Assembly: GCA_003522085.1 (NCBI GenBank)
Contig: DPGI01000005.1
Coordinates: 178,086 to 242,085 of the forward strand
Direction: 5' to 3'
DNA length: 64,000 bases
DNA from: Clostridiales bacterium
GTDB lineage: Bacteria > Bacillota > Clostridia > Christensenellales > UBA1242
Shown: positions 25,005 through 33,776 of the stretch, in pieces
Position numbering within the stretch: the first letter of the stretch is position 1
Layout: each line of letters begins with the position of its first letter
Program-made: the position numbers and the translations under genes
Notes under the pieces: model-generated
What the model saw: only the letters and a program-made list of their open reading frames with translations
Told to the model about the DNA's origin: nothing
Databases searched by the model: none

Positions 25005-26651
25005 TTAGCAATTAAATTCGTCTTTGGCTTGCAAACTTAAATCAACATCTTTTAATGCCACACGATTGAAAAGCACTGTGATATTTTCAAGTTTTTTGTT
25101 TGGATTATAGAAGATTTCATCCCATTTCTCTTCACCAGTTATGCCTAAAAATTCTTTGACTTTTGCTGCTGTTTTTGGAAGCAAAGGTGCTGTAATATTT
25201 GCGATGTTTGCAATCAAATACAAGCAGTTTGATGTAACCTTGTCAAAAGCAGGTTTATCGTTTTCATACAATGTCCAAGGTGCGCTTTCGTCATAGTATT
25301 TATTTGCATATTTGATGAGCGAATACATTTCTTCAACTGCTGTTCTGTTTTCGCCTTTTTCAATCAAATCGCCGATTGTTTTGTAGGCATTTTTAACAGT
25401 TGCGCGAACTTCGTCAGACACATCGATTGCTGGCAAAACGCCATTAAATTTTTTGGCAAGGAATGAAAGGTTGCGGTTTACAAAGTTTCCGTAACCACCA
25501 ACAAGATGTTTGTTGTGAATGTCAACATAATCTTCGATTGAGAACGATGTATCACGTCTTTCTGGGTTGTTGAACATAAAGTAATATCTAATGCTTTCGC
25601 TGTCAAAGTTGGCAAGCAAGGTTTTAACTGTGACAAGATTACCTTTTGACTTGCTCATTTTGTCGTTGTTAAGATTTACGTATTCACTTGAAATAATATA
25701 ATCTGGCTTTTGAATTTGTGGATTAAGGGCTTCTAAAAGTCCTGGCAAAATGATTGTGTGGAAAACAATGTTGTCTTTTCCGTGAACATAATAGCATTTT
25801 GTGTTTTTGTCAGTGATAAACTTCCAAAAATCCTCGCCCTTTTCTTCCATAACTTTTTCGCCGGCTGTGAAATAGCCTAAAACTGCTTCAAACCAAACAT
25901 ACATACGTTTGTCTTCAAAACCTGGAAAAGGAATTTCTACTCCCCAATTAAGTTGACGTGTGAGAGCGCGGTCGCGAAGACCTTCTTTAAGATATTTTGT
26001 GCTTTCGTTGACTGCTGTTTGACGCCAGTGGTCTTTGTTTTTGTCGACAAATTCTTGAACTTGTTTTGAAAGACGAGATAATGCAAAATATAAATGCTTA
26101 TTTTTGTGCATTGTTGCAGATTGTCCACAAACCTTGCAACGTGGATTTAAAACCATGTTGGCTGAAAGCGATGTCAAGCAGTGATCGCATTGGTCACCGT
26201 TTGTTTCGGCTCCACAAACTGGGCAAGTGCCGACAAGTTCACGGTCGCTTAAAAAGGTTTTGCAATGTTCGCAATATGGTTCGTCTTCTTCCTTTTCGTA
26301 AATGTAACCATTTTTATCAATTTGCTTAACAAACTCTTGCACGTGCGCCTTGTGATAAGGAGTCATGGTTGCTGTGTAAAGGTCGTATGAAAAAGAAAGC
26401 GCATCAAATGTGTTTTTAAATTCCTGATTGTAATGCTCAGCAATTTTTTCAGGCGAAATGTTTAATTTTTTTGCGCGAACTGTTATTGGTGTGCCGTGGC
26501 AGTCAGAACCAGACACATACATGACTTCGGCACCTTTTTGACGATAATATCTTGCCAAAATATCGCCTGGCAAAAGCGCTGCCAAGTGACCTACATGCAA
26601 CGAGTTGTTTGCATATGGCCATGCCCCTCCAATAAAAATTTGTTCTTTCAT
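25005..26651 (-). CDS. metG: Methionyl-tRNA synthetase
   Basis: Charges tRNA-Met. The 548-residue enzyme has the HIGH-type motif PYANNSLHVGHLAA near the N-terminus, a four-cysteine-knuckle zinc insertion (CEHC, CPVC, CDHC, CKVC), and KMSKSKGN as the KMSKS loop. The C-terminal tRNA-binding extension found in longer MetRS proteins is absent. It starts 20 bp after the CCA end of tRNA-Ser with AGGAG between, so the two are probably one transcript. Confidence 0.96.
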   Translation of the reverse strand: MKEQIFIGGAWPYANNSLHVGHLAALLPGDILARYYRQKGAEVMYVSGSDCHGTPITVRAKKLNISPEKIAEHYNQEFKNTFDALSFSYDLYTATMTPYHKAHVQEFVKQIDKNGYIYEKEEDEPYCEHCKTFLSDRELVGTCPVCGAETNGDQCDHCLTSLSANMVLNPRCKVCGQSATMHKNKHLYFALSRLSKQVQEFVDKNKDHWRQTAVNESTKYLKEGLRDRALTRQLNWGVEIPFPGFEDKRMYVWFEAVLGYFTAGEKVMEEKGEDFWKFITDKNTKCYYVHGKDNIVFHTIILPGLLEALNPQIQKPDYIISSEYVNLNNDKMSKSKGNLVTVKTLLANFDSESIRYYFMFNNPERRDTSFSIEDYVDIHNKHLVGGYGNFVNRNLSFLAKKFNGVLPAIDVSDEVRATVKNAYKTIGDLIEKGENRTAVEEMYSLIKYANKYYDESAPWTLYENDKPAFDKVTSNCLYLIANIANITAPLLPKTAAKVKEFLGITGEEKWDEIFYNPNKKLENITVLFNRVALKDVDLSLQAKDEFNC

Positions 26652-26671
26652 TCTTTTCTCCTTGTTTTATT

Positions 26672-26759
26672 TGGCGCAGAGGTCGGGATTCGAACCCGAG
26701 GTAGCTTTCACTACACACGCTTTCCAAGCGTGCACATTCGACCGCTCTGACACCTCTGC
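26672..26759 (-). tRNA. tRNA-Ser (anticodon GGA)
   Basis: 88 nt with encoded CCA. Acceptor stem GCAGAGG/CCTCTGC, discriminator G, anticodon stem around CTTGGAAAG giving anticodon GGA, a long variable arm (class II) and T-loop GGTTCGAATCCC. Reads UCC/UCU serine codons. It lies directly upstream of metG. Confidence 0.97.
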
Positions 26760-26851
26760 ATTTTTCTTCGACGTCGAGCGGTCGAATATTCGTGGGGTCC
26801 CCTAAAATGATTTGTTCATTTTTGGGGTGTGGCCGCTCTGACACCTCTGCG
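26760..26851 (-). other. tRNA-Ser leader with tRNA-derived direct and inverted pieces
   Basis: An 18-nt perfect copy of the tRNA 5' end (26833-26850) lies 91 bp upstream in the same orientation. Between it and the tRNA, a 12-nt inverted copy of the D-arm region (26776-26787) can pair with the tRNA at 26736-26747. A hairpin CCCC-A-AAAATGA/TCATTTT-A-GGGG (about 26799-26828) lies between the two pieces. The transcript could therefore fold alternately. Confidence 0.6.
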
Positions 26852-26944
26852 TATTATGTATTTGCATATTTATAAATACGTTGTCAATTCTAGCAAATCG
26901 CGATTTTTTTGTCAATGAAAACAGCGGACGCGCATCTATTTTCA

Positions 26945-26969
26945 TAAAAAAAGAGCAACTCGGCTCTTT
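26945..26969 (-). terminator. Terminator of the 150-aa gene
   Basis: AAAGAGC/GCTCTTT stem with a 6-nt loop and T7 on the minus strand, overlapping the stop codon at 26968. Confidence 0.75.
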
Positions 26970-27420
26970 ATTTTGTTATGCTGTATAACACGATGTCTTC
27001 ATTTGGCTCGATTACGTTTTCTGCAATCAAATCGGCATAAATTGAAAGGTCATCAATTTTGTCTCTGATTGTGTACGACGATTTGCGAAGCAAATTAAGG
27101 CGCGATCCAACTGGCTTATAGACATTGGAAAGCTTTGTCAAAATGTTGAGAGCATTATTGGCAGTTTGCTCGAAATGAACAGCCTCTAACGCAAGTTTGT
27201 CAAGAACTCTTTCGTCTTCTAACTCTGGAAATATTACGTGGCAATTAACAAGCAACGCTTTTTTAAAAAATTCTAAATCTTCTTGCATTGCTTTGTCGTC
27301 AAAGTGATATAAATCAAACTCTGCTGCGCAGATTTCCCTGAACGAATCTGTGCGATCTTTAATATCGCGAGTTTCGTTTTTATAATAAGTTTTGTTGTTT
27401 ATAATTCTGTCTCTTGCCAT
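26968..27420 (-). CDS. Hypothetical protein, 150 aa
   Basis: Not recognised. Starts MARDRIINNKTYYKNETRDI behind AGGAG; the frame opens 6 codons earlier at 27438 without support. Predicted helical and soluble, with a charged N-terminus. Same direction as mnmA, 47 bp downstream of it, and closed by a terminator. Confidence 0.65.
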   Translation of the reverse strand: MARDRIINNKTYYKNETRDIKDRTDSFREICAAEFDLYHFDDKAMQEDLEFFKKALLVNCHVIFPELEDERVLDKLALEAVHFEQTANNALNILTKLSNVYKPVGSRLNLLRKSSYTIRDKIDDLSIYADLIAENVIEPNEDIVLYSITK

Positions 27421-27467
27421 TGTTTTTCTCCTATGCACATTTTTAATTTAACATATATTTTGTCTTT

Positions 27468-29053
<1,586 letters not shown>

Positions 29054-29061
29054 ATGCTGTA

Positions 29062-29090
29062 AGTTTAAACTTTTTTTGCTTGTTTGTCAA
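29062..29090 (-). promoter_or_regulatory. Promoter of the zinc-ribbon/mnmA operon, leaderless type
   Basis: TTGACA (29085-29090), 17-bp spacer, TAAACT (29062-29067), 8 nt to the ATG at 29053. Confidence 0.6.
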
Positions 29091-29113
29091 GAAATGCAGG
29101 GGCTTTTGATTCG

Positions 29114-30526
29114 TTAATTATTTTCGAGTTTATCGCACGCATGATTGTAGTAAACATATGACGCTTTATCGTCGCTTACATAAGACAAAACCTGCTTAAA
29201 ACACGTTTTTGCTTTTTCATATTCGTGCTCGTTAAAATTGCGGACCCCTTCTTCAAAATTGCTTTTTAAATGAACCAACTTGTCTCGCTTTTTCTTTGGA
29301 TAAATTTCAAGACTCTCAAACAGCGAAGTTGTTTCGGCATTTTCAACCGAAATTGAACCGATATATCGATAGTCAAATTGATATTTTGTTGGGATTTCAT
29401 TTAGACTATCCTTTGAAAATATCACTTTTGTGCCCATCATTTTATTTATGTCTTCCATTTTTGATGCAAGATTGACGACATCGGAAATTATGGTCGGGCT
29501 TTTTCGTGCTTCCTCTCCGACTATGCCAAAAATAACCTCGCCTGTGTGGATTGAAATGCGCGCGTCAACGTTTGGAAACGATGAATGCGACTTGTTTTTG
29601 ACTTCAATGGCGCGGCAAATATGTGTGGCGCATTCTATTGCTTGTTCTGGGCGTGGAAAAACCGCCAAAATGCCATCACCAAGATATTTGTCGACAAATC
29701 CACCGTGCTTGCGAATAAGCGGCGAAACAACGTTTAAATATGAGTTTATAAAGTTGAAATTTTCTTCGAGCGAAAGCGTTGTCGAAACCGAACTTGAACT
29801 GACTATGTCACAAAACAAAGTCGTGGCACGCTTTTGGACTTGATTGCCGAGTTCTAGATCAGAAATTGACGTTTTGCCCAGAAATTTCAAAAACTGACGC
29901 GGAATAAATTTTTGTGCTTCAAGGTCGGTTTGTCTGGCCATATTTTCTTTTTCTTTATAATTAAAATTGATTTTTTCAAGCGAATTTTCGATGTTTTTAA
30001 ACTGCTTGGACTTTCCAATTTCAAACTTGTCTTCGCGAATTACTCCGTCGCCGAGTCGTTGGGCGATTTTTTCGAGTTTTTGCACTGGACGGCAGATGTA
30101 AGAAAAAATCACGAACAGCGCTACAAAATAAACAAGCGTAAGCAGCACTCCCCACAAAAGCGTGTTGTATGTATTTTTGTTTGTGACGTTTAAAAGCACT
30201 TGCATAGTTGCCGCAGTTTGTCCCGAGAAGTTGTTTATGCCTGCTATGATAAACATTCCGACTCCATAGATTGCAGTAAGCGGCGCCGTTGCAAAAAAGA
30301 TCATGCGCGAAAGCTTTTGCATTTTTAAAAATCTAAAATACAAAATCGTGCCGAATATATTGCTGACCGCAATCAAAACTAAGCCCGCAATGCCGAGTCC
30401 GTTAAAGTTGAATGAAAAACCTGTGCCGGTTGGAGTTATGCCTTCGATGACATATTTGCCAAGCACGATTGCTGGTATCATAGTGACAATATAAAGCACC
30501 AAATAGATTTTCGTTGAGAGTTTCAT
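29114..30526 (-). CDS. Membrane-anchored class III nucleotide cyclase
   Basis: 470 residues from the ATG at 30526 (MKLSTKIYLVLYIV). The N-terminal 160 residues hold several membrane segments, followed by a HAMP-like stretch (RPVQKLEKIAQRLGDGV). The class III adenylate/guanylate cyclase domain follows: TTLFCDIVSSS with the first metal Asp, GGFVDKYLGDGILAVF with the second, then ISIHTGEVIFGIVG and IISDVVNLASKMED. A TPR-like C-terminus (KAKTCFKQVLSY) closes it. The product nucleotide cannot be told from sequence alone. An upstream in-frame ATG at 30586 lacks support. Confidence 0.85.
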   Translation of the reverse strand: MKLSTKIYLVLYIVTMIPAIVLGKYVIEGITPTGTGFSFNFNGLGIAGLVLIAVSNIFGTILYFRFLKMQKLSRMIFFATAPLTAIYGVGMFIIAGINNFSGQTAATMQVLLNVTNKNTYNTLLWGVLLTLVYFVALFVIFSYICRPVQKLEKIAQRLGDGVIREDKFEIGKSKQFKNIENSLEKINFNYKEKENMARQTDLEAQKFIPRQFLKFLGKTSISDLELGNQVQKRATTLFCDIVSSSSVSTTLSLEENFNFINSYLNVVSPLIRKHGGFVDKYLGDGILAVFPRPEQAIECATHICRAIEVKNKSHSSFPNVDARISIHTGEVIFGIVGEEARKSPTIISDVVNLASKMEDINKMMGTKVIFSKDSLNEIPTKYQFDYRYIGSISVENAETTSLFESLEIYPKKKRDKLVHLKSNFEEGVRNFNEHEYEKAKTCFKQVLSYVSDDKASYVYYNHACDKLENN

Positions 30527-30618
30527 GCTTTTATTTTGAGAAAAAAGAAAAAATGTATTCTTTGTGCATAGAAAAATATTTTTCAAACCAAAATATAACT
30601 GTCAAAAGGAGAATTATT

Positions 30619-31062
30619 ATGGACAAAAATGAACTTTTAATGGATTATGCAAATGCGATTTATCAAAACATAAACGCGGGCACACAGTCGATTGAAGATA
30701 TCTTGCCTAAAATTGAAGATGACAGTTTTAAAAAGGTCGTTGCCGAAATTCAAAACGACTATTATGCGCTTAAAAAAGAATGCGAACTTTTTGCTAAGAG
30801 CGAAGATATCAAAGGAATCAAGGGCAACAACTGGTTTGAAAAGGCGCGAATGTGGATGAGCGTGAACATGTCGACTCTCACCGATAAATCAAATCGCAAG
30901 ATTGCCGAACTATTGCTGATTGGTTCGTTTATGGGTTATATCACTTGTATAAAAGATGCCGCCGATCACCAAAACATTTCGCCAGAACTTGATGAAATTT
31001 TGGAAAAACTTAAAAACTACCAAAAAGACAGCATTGAAAAGTTGATAAAATATTTAAACTAA
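30619..31062 (+). CDS. Hypothetical protein, 147 aa
   Basis: Starts MDKNELLMDYANAIYQN behind AAAAGGAG; the longer frame from 30514 overlaps the divergent cyclase gene and is rejected. Predicted all-helical and soluble, without recognised motifs. It is divergent from the cyclase gene (92 bp apart) and its end overlaps the convergent 107-aa gene by 4 bp. It may belong functionally with either neighbour; nothing in the sequence decides. Confidence 0.7.
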   Translation: MDKNELLMDYANAIYQNINAGTQSIEDILPKIEDDSFKKVVAEIQNDYYALKKECELFAKSEDIKGIKGNNWFEKARMWMSVNMSTLTDKSNRKIAELLLIGSFMGYITCIKDAADHQNISPELDEILEKLKNYQKDSIEKLIKYLN

Positions 31063-31382
31063 CAATTTATTTTGGTCAACTTGCCAGCGAAAAGCAAATA
31101 GATCTTCCTATCTTCAAAAATAGGAAGATTTTTTATTGACAAAATTAACTCTTCTTTAAACGCGTTTACATCTTTTGGATAGTCATAAAAAAAGCATTGC
31201 GCTTCAAGCGGCCAATATTCAAAATATTTGGTGTTTTTAAGTTCGCTCCCCCGCATTTCAAGGTGAAACGATGATTTATCCATCACTATGCAAAAATAGA
31301 CGAATCTTATTTCGTCCGGCAGCGGGTCGTCTTCTAAAATGTTTTCAATCCAATAAAGGAGTTTTTCATCAAACTCGGTCAT
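31059..31382 (-). CDS. Hypothetical protein, 107 aa, coupled to the PycTM-like gene
   Basis: Small soluble protein, acidic, Phe/Tyr-rich, with alternating strands (RFVYFCIVMDKSSFHLEMRG) and a helix near KEELILSIKNL. Not recognised. Its ATG overlaps the stop codon of the PycTM-like gene (ATGA), so the two are probably made together. The 3' end overlaps the convergent 147-aa gene by 4 bp. Confidence 0.65.
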   Translation of the reverse strand: MTEFDEKLLYWIENILEDDPLPDEIRFVYFCIVMDKSSFHLEMRGSELKNTKYFEYWPLEAQCFFYDYPKDVNAFKEELILSIKNLPIFEDRKIYLLFAGKLTKINC

Positions 31383-31882
31383 AGCACGCCCTTTAATATT
31401 ATTACTGCGCTTTCACAAAACAGACTTAAAATTAAAAATGTCAGTGCAAAATTAAAAAGCAAAAATTTGGCGGAAATAGTTTTAGCTGTTGCCACGACCT
31501 GCTTTGAAAGGTCAAGATCGAATTGGTCGGTTTTGTATCCTTTAAACAGCGGATAGCTTTGGGCGATTTCTTTTAAGTAATCTTCTGGCGAAAAGCGCGC
31601 GATATGTTTAAAATACAGCAAATTTTCTTGCTGCGATTTATGCGTGCGACCAAAGCGGATGTGCTTTGCTGACAGCGCGATAAACGAATATAAAACTGAC
31701 ACCAAAGAAAAGATAATCGAAATTGCGCTAAGTGCGTTGACAAGCGGCTTTGACGAGTCGAGATAGGTTGCAGAAAAAACAGTCAATGCAGAAGCCAGAG
31801 TGATTGAAATAGAGTGCTTTGTTTCTGCGTATTTTAACTGCTCTTCAAGGCGATCAAAAATGTATTTTAGAGTTTGTTTCAT
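31379..31882 (-). CDS. PycTM/DUF5706-like membrane protein, possible nucleotide-gated effector
   Basis: 167 residues. N-terminal helix EEQLKYAETKHSISITLASAL resembles the family start (xxYADTKAxxLLxxN). Two membrane helices (about 27-45 and 48-70) follow, then a cytoplasmic helix with NLLYFKHIARFSPEDYLKEI and SKQVVATAKTISAKFLLFN before a final membrane segment. This is the arrangement of PycTM, the membrane effector of the Pycsar anti-phage system. It lies 19 bp after spoIVFB without a ribosome binding site and is coupled to a 107-aa unknown. A class III cyclase lies about 0.9 kb away. The assignment rests on pattern only. Confidence 0.5.
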   Translation of the reverse strand: MKQTLKYIFDRLEEQLKYAETKHSISITLASALTVFSATYLDSSKPLVNALSAISIIFSLVSVLYSFIALSAKHIRFGRTHKSQQENLLYFKHIARFSPEDYLKEIAQSYPLFKGYKTDQFDLDLSKQVVATAKTISAKFLLFNFALTFLILSLFCESAVIILKGVL

Positions 31883-31901
31883 TAAAACAAATAATTGACA
31901 A

Positions 31902-32750
31902 TTATTTAAAATTTAATTCTTTAATTTGAATTGTCAGCGGATGATTTTTACACAATTTAATAACATTGTTTTCTGTCATAATTTTTGTTTGTCCAGATGA
32001 AAAATTGACATAAAAAATAGTGAATTTTCGGCTGTCAATTGCGCCAAAAAGTTGTGAAAGCGTGGCAGTGTCATCGACATAAACACTTTTGACGGAAGAA
32101 AGATTTTTTATCTTTTTGTTTAGCACGTCAACGCGCTCATACTTGCCTTCAAACTTTGAATCCAATATGCCGCAAAGCAAAAAGAATATCATCATAACAA
32201 AAGTCGGATTGTAAGAATAAAAGCACGAAATCACAAAGCATGCAGCAAATATTATACAAAAAACAATATTAAAAATTATGCTTATTTTTAACGCTGTTTT
32301 ACGAGTTGTTTTTTCGCTTAAAAGTGCGACAAAGGCTCGACCACCATCAAGCGGATAAGCTGGCAAAAGGTTGAACAAACCTATAAAAAGGCTGCATTCG
32401 AAGATTGAATTTGTGTAACAATATACTCCCGGTGCAATCCACCACAATGCCAGCAAAAACACGCATAAAATCATGTTTGCAAGCGGGCCCGCAAGGGCGA
32501 TTAACATTTCATCTTTAAATGAAAATTTTTCGTCTTTATAACTTAACTGTGCTCCGTATGGAGCAAGATAAAAGCTTGTCAGGCGATAGCCTAATTTTTT
32601 GGCGGTAAAATAGTGCGCTAGTTCATGAAACAACACAACAAAAAACAACACAAAAAACTCTGTCGCCATGTCTGAGACAAAAAACCACAGCGCAAGCAGA
32701 AAAAACGTGGGATGAATAGGGACTTTTTTAGCTATATTCAATATCCGCAT
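31902..32750 (-). CDS. spoIVFB: Site-2 protease, SpoIVFB type
   Basis: Intramembrane metalloprotease; in Bacillus SpoIVFB cuts the pro-sequence from sigma-K. The 282-residue protein has HELAH (42-46) as metal-binding motif and NLLPAYPLDGGR with Asp135 as third ligand, six or so membrane helices, and a C-terminal regulatory region (from about 200) that resembles a CBS domain. sigK with a pro-sequence is in the same window, which supports the assignment. Its start overlaps a 37-codon gene where spoIVFA would be in Bacillus. Confidence 0.85.
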   Translation of the reverse strand: MRILNIAKKVPIHPTFFLLALWFFVSDMATEFFVLFFVVLFHELAHYFTAKKLGYRLTSFYLAPYGAQLSYKDEKFSFKDEMLIALAGPLANMILCVFLLALWWIAPGVYCYTNSIFECSLFIGLFNLLPAYPLDGGRAFVALLSEKTTRKTALKISIIFNIVFCIIFAACFVISCFYSYNPTFVMMIFFLLCGILDSKFEGKYERVDVLNKKIKNLSSVKSVYVDDTATLSQLFGAIDSRKFTIFYVNFSSGQTKIMTENNVIKLCKNHPLTIQIKELNFK

Positions 32751-32851
32751 ATGCTCATCACTGCAAGCACGATTAAAGCAACAGCGTTTGATATTATAAG
32801 CAGCAACAGGGCTTTTTGAATGCTTAGATGTCTTTTAAATTTAACTTTCAT
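32738..32851 (-). CDS. 37-aa single-pass membrane protein before spoIVFB
   Basis: Encodes a short basic N-terminus (MKVKFKRHLSIQK) followed by one hydrophobic helix (ALLLLIISNAVALIVLAVMSI). The stop codon is 13 bp inside spoIVFB, so the genes are coupled. It occupies the position of spoIVFA, the 264-aa membrane regulator of SpoIVFB in Bacillus, but contains only an N-terminal membrane anchor. The ATG has no ribosome binding site; a promoter ends 7 nt upstream. It is below usual gene-calling cutoffs. Confidence 0.6.
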   Translation of the reverse strand: MKVKFKRHLSIQKALLLLIISNAVALIVLAVMSICGY

Positions 32852-32858
32852 AACTTAA

Positions 32859-32888
32859 TTTATGCGACAAAATTCGAGCATATGACAA
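32859..32888 (-). promoter_or_regulatory. Promoter of the spoIVFB operon, leaderless type
   Basis: TTGTCA (32883-32888), 18-bp spacer, CATAAA (32859-32864), 7 nt to the ATG at 32851. Vegetative-type boxes, which would be surprising for a purely sporulation gene. Confidence 0.45.
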
Positions 32889-32982
32889 GGGGCACGCACG
32901 CGCGCTTGGGGCACGCGTAGAGCGGGCAGGCAGCCAAGCACGCCGCTTTGCCGCCACGCCACTTTTGTGGCGGCGGGGCGGC
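32884..32982. other. GC-rich intergenic island with large hairpin
   Basis: About 100 bp of GC-rich sequence (CACGCACGCGCGC and similar) in an AT-rich genome. Its right half, from about 32950, folds as GCCGCC...GCCAC-TTTT-GTGGC...GGGCGGC. It is unrelated by eye to the 225-bp units and adjoins the scpB terminator. Confidence 0.5.
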
Positions 32983-33014
32983 AAAAAAAGCGCCAACCAA
33001 GAATTGGTTGGTGC
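32983..33014 (-). terminator. scpAB operon terminator
   Basis: GCACCAACCAA/TTGGTTGGCGC stem (one G-T pair, 3-nt loop) and T7 on the minus strand. Confidence 0.85.
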
Positions 33015-33098
33015 TTTGTGCGCGCCCATATTCAAAAACTACGATTTAATCTCGCTCCTTCCCTAACCCTTCAATTAAAACGTCCAATTTTTCACTTT

Positions 33099-33776
33099 CT
33101 ATTCGGCTTCTTCGTCTCCGCTAACAGTGAAAAATTCTTCTCCTTCTTCTGCATTTGGAAGGGGCAATTCGTCTTCAAACTTAAAGTCATCAACGTTTTT
33201 AAAGAGAGAATCAGATTGAGGTTGTTCTGATTCGTCAAGCACTTTAATTCTTTCCATAAGTTCGCTGTAATCTGGAAGATCTTCAACGCTTGAAATATTA
33301 AATCTCTTTAAAAAGTCTTCGGTTGTTCCAAAAAGAAGAGGTCTGCCGACAGCGTCTTTTCTGCCGACAATTTCAATCATGTTTTGGTCGAGAAGAGCTT
33401 GTGTGGCATAGTCGCAATTTACTCTTCTGATGTCTTCAATTTCAAGTTTTGTCACAGGTTGTTTGTATGCAATTATAGCAAGAGTTTCAAGTGCTGCACG
33501 AGTGAGTGATTTTTCGCGAACAGGACTTAAAACATCTGATATGTAATCAGCAAAATTAGGATTTGAAGAAAGTTGAATTTTGTTTTTATAGCGAATCAAA
33601 TGCAAGCCGTTATCCCCTGAACATTCTTCTTCAAGAGCACAAACGGCTTTTTCAAGTTCTTTCATAGTGATGTCTAATTTTTCTGCGAGGTATTCTTTTT
33701 CGACTCCTTCGCCAGCGACAAAAAGAATGCTTCTCAAAACTTCTTTTAAGTTGTATTTTGTATCTATGGTGCTCAT
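33099..33776 (-). CDS. scpB: Segregation and condensation protein ScpB
   Basis: 225 residues. Paired winged-helix kleisin-associated protein of the SMC-ScpAB complex. Typical LRSILFVAGEGVEKEYLAEKL at the N-terminus and ALETLAIIAYKQPVTKLEIEDIRRVNCDYATQALLDQNMIEIVGRKDAVGRPLLFGTT. An acidic tail of about 50 residues follows. Overlaps scpA by 4 bp. Confidence 0.96.
   Translation of the reverse strand: MSTIDTKYNLKEVLRSILFVAGEGVEKEYLAEKLDITMKELEKAVCALEEECSGDNGLHLIRYKNKIQLSSNPNFADYISDVLSPVREKSLTRAALETLAIIAYKQPVTKLEIEDIRRVNCDYATQALLDQNMIEIVGRKDAVGRPLLFGTTEDFLKRFNISSVEDLPDYSELMERIKVLDESEQPQSDSLFKNVDDFKFEDELPLPNAEEGEEFFTVSGDEEAE

Noticed and set aside
26760..26900. T-box riboswitch for metG
   Set aside because: No specifier loop, T-box AGGGUGGNACCGCG or antiterminator was found; the structure is built from tRNA-Ser pieces instead.
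30527..30618. Longer starts for the cyclase and the 147-aa gene
   Set aside because: These overlap each other; AAAAGGAG fixes the 147-aa start, and the cyclase N-terminus fits a membrane anchor from 30526.
32841..33035. 64-aa minus-strand frame through the GC-rich island
   Set aside because: It runs through the scpAB terminator and GC-rich hairpin with Arg/Ala-rich composition typical of non-coding GC-rich DNA.
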